From NCBI GenBank assembly GCA_947495035.1, contig CANLXI010000010.1, positions 1-64,000 of the forward strand: DNA of 64,000 bases, given 5' to 3'. Below are positions 29,601 through 38,581 of this stretch, in pieces. The notes beneath the pieces were generated by a model. The model was not told the DNA's origin, searched no databases, and saw only the letters and a program-made list of their open reading frames with translations. The position numbers and the translations under genes were made by a program. The DNA comes from an uncultured Granulosicoccus sp. (lineage in GTDB: Bacteria; Pseudomonadota; Gammaproteobacteria; Granulosicoccales; Granulosicoccaceae). The number at the start of each line of letters is the position of its first letter. The stretch's first letter is position 1.

Positions 29601-30569
29601 ATGGCTACCAGCTTGCTTGCCCTGTTTGATGATGTTGCATCGATTCTGGACGATGTGGCCGCCATGACCAAGATCGCGACGAGGAAGACAGCAGGCGTTC
29701 TGGGGGATGATCTGGCCCTGAATGCCCAGCAGGTTACCGGTGTCAAAGCAGACCGAGAGCTACCGGTGGTATGGGCCGTGGCCAAGGGATCGGCCTTCAA
29801 CAAGGTGATTCTGGTACCGGTGGCACTGGCCATCAGCGCATTTGCCCCCTGGTTGATTACCCCGCTGTTGATGCTCGGTGGGCTCTATCTATGCTTCGAA
29901 GGCGTTGAAAAGCTGTCGCACAAATTCCTGCATCCGGCGGAAGCCGAAGCAGAGAAGAAAGAGCTGCTGGCCGCGGTGACCGACGAACAGGTCGACATGG
30001 TCGAATTCGAGAAGAACAAGATAAAGGGTGCTATCCGGACCGATTTCATCTTGTCGGCCGAAATCATCGTGATAGCTCTGGGTACTGTCGCGGCGGCGTC
30101 ATTCAGTGTACGGGTTGCCACCCTCATTGCCATTTCATGCATCATGACCATTGGTGTCTATGGTCTTGTTGCCGCCATCGTCAAGCTTGATGACCTGGGG
30201 TTGCACTTGACGGCTCCGGCGGATGGCAGCAAACCAGGCGCAGTCGCTCAGTCGGTGGGCAAGGGCATTCTCTGGTTTGCACCGCTTCTGATGAAATTTC
30301 TGTCCGTTGTCGGTACGGCTGCCATGTTCCTGGTCGGCGGAGGCATTCTGACCCACGGTTTCCACTGGTTGTCGGTACAGGTCGAATCGGCAGCCAGCGG
30401 CGTGTCCGGACTGCCGGTCTTCAATGACATCAAGGGCATCGGCACGGTCGCCGAACAGTTGACCGCCAGTCTGCTCAACGGTGTCGTTGGTATCGTGGCC
30501 GGTATCATCGCACTGATGCTGTTCATGACCTTCCAGAAATTACGTGGAGCTCCGGCGGGCCACGAGTAG
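29601..30569 (+). CDS. DUF808 (YedI-like) inner-membrane protein
   Basis: A 322-aa membrane protein starting MATSLLALFDDVASILDDV, the typical N-terminus of the DUF808/YedI family. The conserved KIATRKTAGVLGDDLALNA follows (about 24-42). There are several hydrophobic segments (about 74-95, 165-205, 235-260, 292-315). A cytoplasmic charged loop (about 108-150) has EFEKNKIKGAIRTDFILSAE, a family hallmark. The biochemical role is unknown. It is convergent with a CNNM/CBS protein whose stop lies 25 bases beyond. Confidence 0.88.
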   Translation: MATSLLALFDDVASILDDVAAMTKIATRKTAGVLGDDLALNAQQVTGVKADRELPVVWAVAKGSAFNKVILVPVALAISAFAPWLITPLLMLGGLYLCFEGVEKLSHKFLHPAEAEAEKKELLAAVTDEQVDMVEFEKNKIKGAIRTDFILSAEIIVIALGTVAAASFSVRVATLIAISCIMTIGVYGLVAAIVKLDDLGLHLTAPADGSKPGAVAQSVGKGILWFAPLLMKFLSVVGTAAMFLVGGGILTHGFHWLSVQVESAASGVSGLPVFNDIKGIGTVAEQLTASLLNGVVGIVAGIIALMLFMTFQKLRGAPAGHE

Positions 30570-30594
30570 TCCCCGCCCCGTCTCTCTTGACCCG

Positions 30595-31704
30595 TCAGGT
30601 CTGACCAGGACGGTCGACCAGCGGGTCCAGCTCGCTTTCTAGATCGGTTTCGGATTCCAGTAGCCCGACATTGCGGGCTCGCTCCTCCCACTGCTTGCGG
30701 GCCATCTCCTGCATGTCCGAGGAGTTATCGGTTTCGTCGACAATTTCCAGACCGAGGAGAGTCTCGATGACGTCTTCCATGGTCACCAGACCGGCAGTAC
30801 CACCGAAATCATCGACCACGATGGCAATGTGCTCGCGCTTTGCCGTGAAGTGATTGAACAGGTCCGGAATGGGGAACGACTCTTTCACGGCCAGCACATC
30901 ACGACGAATGGAAGACAGCGGCTCATCACCCTGCCCGTCGATCAGCTTCTTGAGTATCTGATGCTTGAGCACATAGCCGGTTATCTTGTCCTGGCTACCT
31001 TCGTAGATGGGTATGCGCGACACACGCAGGTGCGGGTGGGTTTCGTGAAATTCGCTGATGCTGGTGTCCTGATCCGATGCCACCATGACCGTTCGTGGCG
31101 TCATCACGTTCTTGGCAAAGACTGTGTTGAAGCGCAGCAGATTACGCAGGATATTCGACTCCCCTTCATCGAAGACACCCTGCTGAGAACCGAGCTCGGC
31201 CATGGCACCAAAATCGGCACGACTGAATACCGACGCATCCTTGTCCTTCTTCAGGGCCTTGGTAATGATCTGACTGAGAAAGACCAGCGGAGCCAACACC
31301 CAAAGGACGATATTCAGACTTCGGACAGTGAATCCGGCCAGCTCTTTCCAGTAATTGGCACCAATGGTTTTCGGAATGATTTCCGACAACAGCAGAATCG
31401 CCAGCGTCATCAGCACGGGAACGATGGCCGTAGCCATGATCGACGCCCCCCAGATACTGGTGGCCTGAGCGCCGACGCCAATGGCCCCTACTGTATGAGC
31501 AATGGTATTGAGCGTGAGGATGGCCGCCAACGGGCGATCGACATTTTCCTTGAACTCCTGCAGGGACTTGCCCAGATCATTGCCTTCCTGTACCTGCATC
31601 TGAGTAAAGGAAGGGGTAATGCTGAGCAATACCGCCTCCCAGATGGAACACAGGAACGAGAACACGATCGACAGCAGTAGAAAGACTATCAACAAGGTAT
31701 ACAT
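30595..31704 (-). CDS. CNNM/DUF21 transporter with CBS pair (HlyC/CorC-like)
   Basis: A 369-aa membrane protein. The N-terminal DUF21/CNNM domain has four hydrophobic segments (about 1-25, 57-80, 88-110, 125-150), including ILTLNTIAHTVGAIGVG (about 62-78). Two CBS domains follow (about 195-320), with TPRTVMVASDQD and later VVDDFGGTAGLVTMEDVIE. The C-terminal CorC/HlyC domain seen in longer relatives is absent. It is likely linked to Mg2+/Co2+ handling, by analogy with the family. It is divergent from the RNase J-like gene. Confidence 0.87.
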   Translation of the reverse strand: MYTLLIVFLLLSIVFSFLCSIWEAVLLSITPSFTQMQVQEGNDLGKSLQEFKENVDRPLAAILTLNTIAHTVGAIGVGAQATSIWGASIMATAIVPVLMTLAILLLSEIIPKTIGANYWKELAGFTVRSLNIVLWVLAPLVFLSQIITKALKKDKDASVFSRADFGAMAELGSQQGVFDEGESNILRNLLRFNTVFAKNVMTPRTVMVASDQDTSISEFHETHPHLRVSRIPIYEGSQDKITGYVLKHQILKKLIDGQGDEPLSSIRRDVLAVKESFPIPDLFNHFTAKREHIAIVVDDFGGTAGLVTMEDVIETLLGLEIVDETDNSSDMQEMARKQWEERARNVGLLESETDLESELDPLVDRPGQT

Positions 31705-31796
31705 GTGGGCTTTACGAACCTATTCTTGTGCATTGGCGCATGGGCACTGATAGTACCTGAAGTCATGCGCGACTACCGCGAGCAACCGAGTAACAC

Positions 31797-33161
31797 ATGA
31801 CACCTGACACCCGAGATTTCTGGTTTCTACCCCTGGGCGGCTGCGGAGAGATCGGCATGAACATGAGCCTGTACGGTCATGATGATCAATGGCTGATGGT
31901 TGATTGCGGCGTTACCTTCCGTGATGCCGACGGCGGAACCAGCAGTGGCTATCACGTGCAGATGCCCGATCCCGAGTTCATTGCCGAGCGACGAAAGAAC
32001 CTGCAGGCCATCCTGCTGACACATGCCCATGAAGACCATATCGGTGCAGTGGCTCATCTCTGGCCTCGATTGCGGTGCCCCATCCATGCCACTGTCTTCA
32101 CCGCCGAAATGCTGCGACGCAAACTGGCCGAACACGGTCTGCTGAACAAGGCGGAAATTACCATCGTGGAACCCGGTGATCGCCAGCAGGTAGGTGTCTT
32201 CGATGTCGAGTGGATACCCAATACGCACTCGATACCCAACCCCTGCGGTCTGGTCATCCGTACAAGCGCCGGCAGTGTCTTTCATACTGCGGACTGGAAG
32301 CTCGACCCTCAGCCGGTCGTCGGGCATCACTACAGCCCGTCTGTCTATCAACGCGTGGGAGATTCAGGCGTGCAAGCGATGGTATGCGACTCGACCTGTG
32401 CCGACCAGGCCGGCCATTCATTGTCCGAGGGTGAGCTGTACGATGGGCTGTTTCACCATGTCAGCCAGGCGCCGGGACGAGTCGTCGTCGCCTGCTTTGG
32501 CAGCAATATCGCACGTCTGCACACCTTGTCGCGCGTGGCGGAAGCGACCGGGAGACACCTTGGTCTGCTGGGCCGCTCGCTGATCAACACGGCTGCGGCT
32601 GCCAGAGCCTGCGGTTTGTGGCCGAACTCTCCTGCACTGGTGGAATCGGACCATCTGGGCTATCTGCCGCGAGAAACCGTCCTCCTGGTGGCCACAGGCA
32701 GTCAGGGTGAGCCTCGTACCGCCTTGAACAGGTTGAGCCATGACAGCTTCCGCGATATGGCGCTCGAGGCCGGCGACATGGTGATCTTCAGCGCTCGAAC
32801 CATTCCCGGCAACGAGCGCGCGATCGAGAGCATGACTGAGCGCCTGCGGGCGCGCGGCATCGAGGTCATCACACCCGATCTGTCACCTCTTCCCATCCAT
32901 GCATCCGGGCATCCGGGAGCGCAGGAACTGACTCAACTGTATGAATGGATTCGTCCCAAGCTGCTGATTCCGGTACACGGTGAACCGCAGCACCTGGAGG
33001 CACAGATAGAAGTTGCCCGCTCGGCAGGCATCGATTACCAGTTGAACGGTCGCAATGGAGATCTGTTCATGATCGGTCCGACCACCAGCATCCGTCGCCG
33101 CGCCGTTCCGGTAGGCCGTCTGGGTCTGGGCCAGCGATCACTGGAAAAGATAGCCAGCTGA
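31797..33161 (+). CDS. RNase J-like metallo-beta-lactamase ribonuclease
   Basis: A 454-aa MBL-fold nuclease. The N-terminus FLPLGGCGEIGMNM is the RNase J signature. The zinc motif is HAHEDHIGA (His76, His78, Asp80, His81). A beta-CASP domain follows (GSNIARLHTL, then TGSQGEPRTAL), and the closing motifs HASGHPG and PVHGEPQH provide the remaining ligands. Length falls about 100 residues short of Bacillus RNase J: the C-terminal dimerisation domain appears reduced or missing. It is expected to process or degrade RNA 5' to 3' or endonucleolytically in the cytoplasm. Confidence 0.9.
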   Translation: MTPDTRDFWFLPLGGCGEIGMNMSLYGHDDQWLMVDCGVTFRDADGGTSSGYHVQMPDPEFIAERRKNLQAILLTHAHEDHIGAVAHLWPRLRCPIHATVFTAEMLRRKLAEHGLLNKAEITIVEPGDRQQVGVFDVEWIPNTHSIPNPCGLVIRTSAGSVFHTADWKLDPQPVVGHHYSPSVYQRVGDSGVQAMVCDSTCADQAGHSLSEGELYDGLFHHVSQAPGRVVVACFGSNIARLHTLSRVAEATGRHLGLLGRSLINTAAAARACGLWPNSPALVESDHLGYLPRETVLLVATGSQGEPRTALNRLSHDSFRDMALEAGDMVIFSARTIPGNERAIESMTERLRARGIEVITPDLSPLPIHASGHPGAQELTQLYEWIRPKLLIPVHGEPQHLEAQIEVARSAGIDYQLNGRNGDLFMIGPTTSIRRRAVPVGRLGLGQRSLEKIAS

Positions 33162-33214
33162 GCAACGGACACGCCACAGCCTCGGATCGGTTCCGCATCC
33201 GGGTTTGTGTCCTC

Positions 33215-33994
33215 TCATTCTGCATCGGCGTTGATCAGACGGTAGCCGACACAGCGCAAGCGCCTCAATTGCCAACCATGGTCTCCGGCAAGCCGCAGCT
33301 TCTTGCGCACGCGACAGGCTGCGGTATCGATGCGGCGGGTATCCATGCCGGGAGGCAGTGACCAGATGGATGTCATGAGCTCACCGTTCTCCACCACCCG
33401 GCCGAAATTGGAGAAAAGATAATAGGCCAACTCGAATTCCTTGGGCGACAGGTCCACCTGCTTCCCTGCCCTCGTGACTCGTCGCTTCTCCAGATCGAAG
33501 CGGATATCGCCCCGCGTCAGTTGCTTCCTCATCAGTCTGCCGTGGCGACGCAAGGCCGCTTCCAGGCGAACCTGCAGAATGCGAGGTGGCTCATGCAGGT
33601 CGAAACACTGATGCGCTCCTTCCTGCAACAGAGACACCACGGTATCTTCGGCCATGCAGTCCGATACCGCGATGATTCGCTTGCCATGCAGCTGATCAGG
33701 CAGATGACCGGGACGGTTGACCCAGCTGACACCGGTCTTCTCCTGTGTCAGGCGGGTTCGATGGCATATCACCGTCGCCAGCAAGTCATCCGCAGAAACC
33801 TGCTGTTGCAGCGCCATCTCCAGAGACTCGAAATTCTGGCATCCCTGTGGACTGTAACCGGCTTCGCTCAGCAGGCGGCAGACGGTATCGGAGTCCGATT
33901 GCAAACCGGCAACAACCAGCACTCTGTCGTTGACGGCAATCGTCTGATCCTGTTTTGCAACCACCATCGTCTGACGAGCTACTGTATCTACCAT
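33215..33994 (-). CDS. Atypical OmpR-type regulator with degenerate receiver
   Basis: About 259 aa. The C-terminus is a clear OmpR-type winged helix (LSPKEFELAYYLFSNFG, then RRIDTAACRVRKKL and LRCVGYRL). The N-terminus resembles a receiver domain but has lost its acidic pocket (VLVVAGLQ where VVEDD is usual) and the phospho-acceptor Asp (TVICHRTRL). It is therefore unlikely to work by phosphorylation. The chosen ATG has GGGGTTGG upstream; the frame is open 68 codons more. No kinase gene is adjacent. Targets are unknown. Confidence 0.8.
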   Translation of the reverse strand: MVDTVARQTMVVAKQDQTIAVNDRVLVVAGLQSDSDTVCRLLSEAGYSPQGCQNFESLEMALQQQVSADDLLATVICHRTRLTQEKTGVSWVNRPGHLPDQLHGKRIIAVSDCMAEDTVVSLLQEGAHQCFDLHEPPRILQVRLEAALRRHGRLMRKQLTRGDIRFDLEKRRVTRAGKQVDLSPKEFELAYYLFSNFGRVVENGELMTSIWSLPPGMDTRRIDTAACRVRKKLRLAGDHGWQLRRLRCVGYRLINADAE

Positions 33995-34234
33995 GCACCA
34001 ACCCCGGCAAGCCATCCATGCACGCGCCGCGCGATCGGCAAAGCTCTCGCTTGTCCAGAAACGGGCACTCGGATCATTCAGGAAAAGGCACAACACACCG
34101 GATACAGCACGGTTCCATGCTTGCAGTCTGCCATTGGTCAGCGACTGCGCATGCATGCCCTGACAGAAGTATACACCTTTGGGAGCCTTTGTAGACAAAC
34201 AGGTATGTTTTCCTACCTGCCCGAATCTGACATA

Positions 34235-34759
34235 TCAGGCGTCCTGTTTGTCATCCTTGCGGGGTGTTGCCGCCTTTCGCCGGGCTTCAACCATTTCATC
34301 GAAACGGGCCAGTTGCAGCTCCGTCAGACGCCCCGGCAGAGTCATGGACAGAATGAACGCCATGCAGGCACACGACAGATAGGCACACTCGATATATCGC
34401 AGAAACCCGACATTGCTGTACTCGCCCTTGAACAGATTGGAGACGAACACGAGGGCCAGTGTCACCAGATAGAGAATGAACAGAATCTTCTGCCGAACCA
34501 GACGACGATAGACATTGCTACGCCGGACTGCGTCCGCTCGCCAGCTTCTTCCACGGTACAGGCTGGGCTCCCCCAGCAACGTCATGATGGTGATGAGCAC
34601 CCCGGCCATGATGGAGAACACATTGACGATGATGCGTGACGCCTCGGCGTTGCCGTGAACCAGCGGCTGGCCATACCAGCCGGCGATGCAGGACACCACG
34701 GCAGCCAGCACGAATCCGAGAACCCGTGGCCAGTCAATCGTGATGTCGGAAATGCTCAT
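34235..34759 (-). CDS. Four-helix membrane protein, unknown family
   Basis: A 174-aa protein with four predicted membrane helices (about 11-29, 42-63, 88-108, 118-141). Between helices 2 and 3 is a basic cytosolic loop (RGRSWRADAVRRSNVYRRL), and the C-terminus is a charged, Arg/Lys-rich cytosolic tail. I do not recognise the family. It starts inside the last codons of the upstream 318-aa gene (ATGA overlap), so the pair is made together. The layout of a soluble protein plus a small membrane protein is seen in several defence or stress modules, but no motif proves that. Confidence 0.75.
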   Translation of the reverse strand: MSISDITIDWPRVLGFVLAAVVSCIAGWYGQPLVHGNAEASRIIVNVFSIMAGVLITIMTLLGEPSLYRGRSWRADAVRRSNVYRRLVRQKILFILYLVTLALVFVSNLFKGEYSNVGFLRYIECAYLSCACMAFILSMTLPGRLTELQLARFDEMVEARRKAATPRKDDKQDA

Positions 34760-35712
34760 GTCTCTAGCAACTTGCCCTCTTGCAGTTCACCATAATAGAC
34801 CGTCAGGGAGTTCCAGGCAGAACCATGCTCCATCGAATTGTTGGATGATGCCACTTTGACCCGCTTGTGCAATCGCACGGACAGGTCGGACAGGCGATTG
34901 CCATCACGAGTGATGATGGTGAAGCCCTGATTATCATGATCCTCTGCCAGCAAGGCAACGGCCATCTGGTCTATCGAGCGCTGGGCCTCGATGTCGGCAA
35001 AGGAATTACCCTGCAGCTTGAGTTCCACATTGACGATCAGGTCTTCCATCACTCGTTGTTCGAGCACGGTATCGTCCCGGGCCACCAGCGCCGATACCTG
35101 ATCGGAAACCGACTTCAGCATGCGACGACTCATACTCTGGTTTTTCGGCAACAGTTTACGGCTGGCTTCATAGGCAACGCTACCCAACTGGATGGACGAC
35201 ACGCCCCGCTCCCGAATGATGGCCAATCGATCGAGGTCGGCTGCCGGTCGCAGATCGAACCGGCAGAGATCCGGCTCCACCCCACAATCGGCAAACAGCC
35301 TGGCGAGATAGTTTCTGGCGGCCGCCTGGGTGATTCCATTGCCGCAGAACAGCACATCGGCATCCTTGACCAGCAGAAAACATTCGCCCGCCTTGAACTC
35401 CTTGCCCTTGGGCGGACGCTCGGAGTCTCCATTATCCTCCGGTCCTTCCGGGTCCGGATCGATGGTGGCTGCCTTTTCGCCCGGCACATAACTGACCAGA
35501 TGCAACAGGACCGGCTTTCTGGAGGTCGACGCCTGCCGGTGTTGAACACGCATGATCGACAAGTCGCCCGGATCCAGCTCGGTGTCCTTGCAGACTCGCC
35601 GACGTCGCAGCATCAGGCGAATGGAAGCTTCGATATTCTGCGGTTGGCCATCATGCACAGAGCGCAGATAATGCAGCGTTTTCGACTTGGTAGGGTCAGA
35701 CACCTGCGTCAT
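34756..35712 (-). CDS. Unrecognised 318-aa cytosolic protein, partner of the membrane protein
   Basis: A soluble protein without signal peptide or membrane segment. It has an N-terminal basic part (RLMLRRRRVCKD, about 31-42), a Pro/Asp/Glu-rich linker (about 83-103), and then an alpha/beta region with FLLVKDADVLFCGNGITQAA (about 112-131). The C-terminal half is helical and ends in TVYYGELQEGKL. I see no known catalytic motif. It overlaps the membrane-protein gene by 4 bases. The upstream region is AT-rich with TATA-like sequence near 35740-35758, so a promoter there is plausible. Confidence 0.75.
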   Translation of the reverse strand: MTQVSDPTKSKTLHYLRSVHDGQPQNIEASIRLMLRRRRVCKDTELDPGDLSIMRVQHRQASTSRKPVLLHLVSYVPGEKAATIDPDPEGPEDNGDSERPPKGKEFKAGECFLLVKDADVLFCGNGITQAAARNYLARLFADCGVEPDLCRFDLRPAADLDRLAIIRERGVSSIQLGSVAYEASRKLLPKNQSMSRRMLKSVSDQVSALVARDDTVLEQRVMEDLIVNVELKLQGNSFADIEAQRSIDQMAVALLAEDHDNQGFTIITRDGNRLSDLSVRLHKRVKVASSNNSMEHGSAWNSLTVYYGELQEGKLLET

Positions 35713-36171
35713 TTCCGGGTTGCCCAGGGAGCAGACACTATACTATAAATATATACGGCATTCTGCCTGCCAGATTGTGGAGGCGTTACCAGCCCGGCTG
35801 CCACCGCCAACTGCATCGGGCCGGGAAACGGCTGACCCGACAGTCCGCTTCACCCTGCTGCCAGGCCTCGATCAGGCTGTGAGAATCGCCTTGATACAGG
35901 TCGGCAATCTTCAGCCTTTCTTCCCAGAGTGGCATGATGCGCCGCTGCCCGCGCCGTGCACCGACAAGGCGAAAACAGAACACACACCAGAGCAACTTCC
36001 CCCAGGATTGAACATGTCAGCTTCATCGCATACCGGCCTCGAAAGCGGCCGGACAGGACCGTTCGGCTCACTCTACAGGGTCTTGCAACATCATCGATCC
36101 GGACCGTCAACCATCTGCTGACGATCCGGTATCGACGAGCTGCGAACTGGCCCTGTCAGGCCGTTTGAAGC
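35713..36171. other. Intergenic region with AT-rich promoter and a doubtful small ORF
   Basis: About 460 bases between the protease end and the two-gene operon. The right end of the operon promoter (near 35740-35758) is strikingly AT-rich compared with its surroundings. The rest is ordinary. A minus-strand frame at 35786-35995 (69 codons from TTG) contains a plausible peptide (IADLYQGDSHSLIEAWQQG), but its ribosome site is poorly spaced and I recognise no family. I leave it as possible, not called. Confidence 0.5.
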
Positions 36172-37605
36172 CTACTCGTGTGACTTGGGAATTTCGATTG
36201 CCACATAGCGGGAATGCTCGCCGCGTTGAATCAACACCGCTACCCGCTTGCCTGCTTCAAACTGGTCGATCTGTTCGATGAACTGCTCAGGACTGTCGAT
36301 GGACTTGCCGTTGAGAGTCAGTATCACATCGTCAGCCAGAATGGCTGCCTTGGCCGCGGGCCCAGTCGGATCCACTTCGATGACGCGAACGCCGTGAGCG
36401 ATACCGCGCTCTTCGCGCATGGCGCTATCCAGTTTGCCTACCACGAGACCCAGTCGACTGGCGTTCGTATCAGCCGCGCTGTTCATGGCAACCGTCTGTG
36501 TCTCGAACTTGCCGATGGTCACATTGAGGTTGCGCTCCTTGCCATCACGCAACAGGGTCACGGCCACGACCTCTCCAGCGGGAACCACACCCACCAGACC
36601 GGGGAGCTCACCTGACTGATGAACCGTGGAACCGTTGAACTCGGTGATGATATCGCCTGGTTGCAGACCTGCGGCTGCGGCCGGACTGTCCTCGGACAGG
36701 CTGGAGACCAAGGCTCCTGTGGGAGCATCCAGACCGAAGGCGTCAGCCAGCCCCTGGTCCACATCCTGGATGGCCACACCCAACCAGCCACGGCTTGCGT
36801 GTCCCGTTGCCTTCAGCTGCTCGGCAACATGTCTGGCCACATTGATGGGTATAGCGAAAGACAACCCCTGATATCCGCCGGAGCTTGAGTAGATCTGCGA
36901 GTTGACGCCAATGACGACACCGTCGGTATTGAACAGCGGCCCACCGGAGTTACCCGGGTTGACGGCAACATCCGTCTGAATGAACGGCGCGTATCCACCT
37001 GAAGGCAGGTTGCGCGACACGGCCGATACGATACCCTGGGTTGCAGTATGATCAAGTCCGAAAGGCGAACCGATGGCCAGCACCCACTCACCCACCACGA
37101 CTTCATCCGAATCGCCCAGCTCGGCCGATGGCAAGTCGGAGGCATCGACTTTCAACAAGGCAATGTCTGTCGATTCATCGATGCCGACAACCGTTGCTGG
37201 CAACTGGCGCCGATCATCAAGAGTCACCATGACCTCGGAGGCACCATTGACCACATGTGCATTGGTCATGACATAGCCATCTTCCGAAATGATGAACCCC
37301 GAACCGATGCCTCGTCCGGATCCGCCTGGAGGCTGCTGGCGAGGATCCTGTTGGAAGAAGCGCCGCAGTTCTTCGGGCATCTGCTGGAGCGACGGCGATT
37401 CTGCAGCGGTCGGCTGCAGGGATTCTCGCATCACCGCGATACTCACGACTGTATCAGCCTGTTCTTCCACCAGGGTTTCGAAATCGGGCAAACCGTCGGC
37501 ATTGGCAACTGATGTACCTGCAACCGCACCAGCCAGAGCGACAGTGGCCAGCGCTTGCCTGAACACATGTCGAGGTTGTCTGAACATTCTTACTGTATTG
37601 ACCAT
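36172..37605 (-). CDS. Periplasmic serine endoprotease, Do family (DegP/DegQ/MucD type)
   Basis: A 477-aa protein with signal peptide (about 1-36, ending SVANA). The trypsin-like domain has the triad His117 (TNAHVV), Asp147 (STDIALL) and Ser220 (NPGNSGGP). Two PDZ domains follow (about 275-370 and 385-470). It acts in envelope protein quality control. The chosen ATG has AGGA upstream; the frame is open 15 codons more. A Gln/Pro-rich loop lies before the protease domain (about 84-99). It is downstream of a TSUP permease gene. Confidence 0.95.
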   Translation of the reverse strand: MVNTVRMFRQPRHVFRQALATVALAGAVAGTSVANADGLPDFETLVEEQADTVVSIAVMRESLQPTAAESPSLQQMPEELRRFFQQDPRQQPPGGSGRGIGSGFIISEDGYVMTNAHVVNGASEVMVTLDDRRQLPATVVGIDESTDIALLKVDASDLPSAELGDSDEVVVGEWVLAIGSPFGLDHTATQGIVSAVSRNLPSGGYAPFIQTDVAVNPGNSGGPLFNTDGVVIGVNSQIYSSSGGYQGLSFAIPINVARHVAEQLKATGHASRGWLGVAIQDVDQGLADAFGLDAPTGALVSSLSEDSPAAAAGLQPGDIITEFNGSTVHQSGELPGLVGVVPAGEVVAVTLLRDGKERNLNVTIGKFETQTVAMNSAADTNASRLGLVVGKLDSAMREERGIAHGVRVIEVDPTGPAAKAAILADDVILTLNGKSIDSPEQFIEQIDQFEAGKRVAVLIQRGEHSRYVAIEIPKSHE

Positions 37606-37689
37606 GGTTTTTCCTGTATTGGAGAGATTCCACACAGAAGACGAGACCATCAGGCATTCATGCCAGTTTCATTGCAAATCCGAAAGGTA

Positions 37690-38445
37690 TCAAGCCATTG
37701 TTGATCTGACGAGCAGTCGCAAAGCCAGCAGCGTCAGTATCACCTTGAATATCTTCTTGAAAGAGTCTTCGGAAAAGCGCCGCAACAACGTTCCACCGAA
37801 ATGTGTTCCCAGCAAGCCGCTGATGATCATCGCGACAACCAGAGGCAGCCACTCGGCAAGAACAAACCCCAGGAATCCGAATGCAAGGAGTTTGAGCAGG
37901 TGTTGCAGCGTCATGCAAGCGGCATGAGTGGCTACTGTCCTATCCCGTCCATACAGTGATGGCGACAGGAACGCGGCCAGCAATGGGCCGGTAGCGCCGA
38001 GAAACATGGTGGCAAAACTGGTCACAGCGCCAACGGCAATGAAAGCAGGATCACTCAGCTCCCGTTTTCCCATGCCCGGTGCCCAGACACTCCAGAGGAT
38101 GAATATCGCCAGTGCCACTTGCAGGACGGTCGTGGGCAAACTCACGATCAACTGACTGGCGATCAGAATACCGAGAATGCTTCCGGGCAGGAACCACAGA
38201 AAAACCGTGCGCATGATGTGAGGACGCAACATCCAGGCGCGGCCGGCGTTCGAACCGACCTGCACCAGCGCGTGCACCGGCAAGGCCACGATAGGTGGCA
38301 CCAACGACAACAGGGCAATCAGCATGGCGACACCGCCTCCCAGGCCGAATGTCGCACTGATGGCCGAGGTCACGAAACTGATGACGACAAGCACCAGCGC
38401 AGTGCCTGCCTCAAGCTCAGGGGGAAGCCACTGCAGGTTGATCAT
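37690..38445 (-). CDS. TSUP family (TauE/SafE-like) membrane permease
   Basis: A 251-aa membrane protein with about eight hydrophobic segments in two related halves. The first half has ISATFGLGGGVAMLIAL (about 30-46), the glycine-rich helix typical of TSUP/TauE proteins; the second has TMFLGATGPLLAAFLSPSL (about 150-168). Family members export or import sulfur-containing anions such as sulfite or sulfoacetate. The substrate here is unknown. The sulfur theme agrees with the neighbouring island, but the gene is 136 bases beyond that operon and may be independent. Confidence 0.87.
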   Translation of the reverse strand: MINLQWLPPELEAGTALVLVVISFVTSAISATFGLGGGVAMLIALLSLVPPIVALPVHALVQVGSNAGRAWMLRPHIMRTVFLWFLPGSILGILIASQLIVSLPTTVLQVALAIFILWSVWAPGMGKRELSDPAFIAVGAVTSFATMFLGATGPLLAAFLSPSLYGRDRTVATHAACMTLQHLLKLLAFGFLGFVLAEWLPLVVAMIISGLLGTHFGGTLLRRFSEDSFKKIFKVILTLLALRLLVRSTMA

Positions 38446-38581
38446 GTGGGTACACTACATGAAATATATCTTGATAGGCAGGGCTTCCTGATGCCCTCCC
38501 CCATGCAACCATTGAACCCACTGCCTACCAATCCATTTCATGGTGTGTCGGAACCAGTCAGGCCTGCCGAGGTGTCGAGAA

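Noticed and set aside
34235..35712. Two-gene operon considered as a Kiwa (KwaA/KwaB) defence system
   Set aside because: A four-helix protein plus a protein of about 315 aa is similar in size and layout, but gene order is reversed and I see no sequence feature I can tie to KwaB. Kept only as an unnamed candidate.
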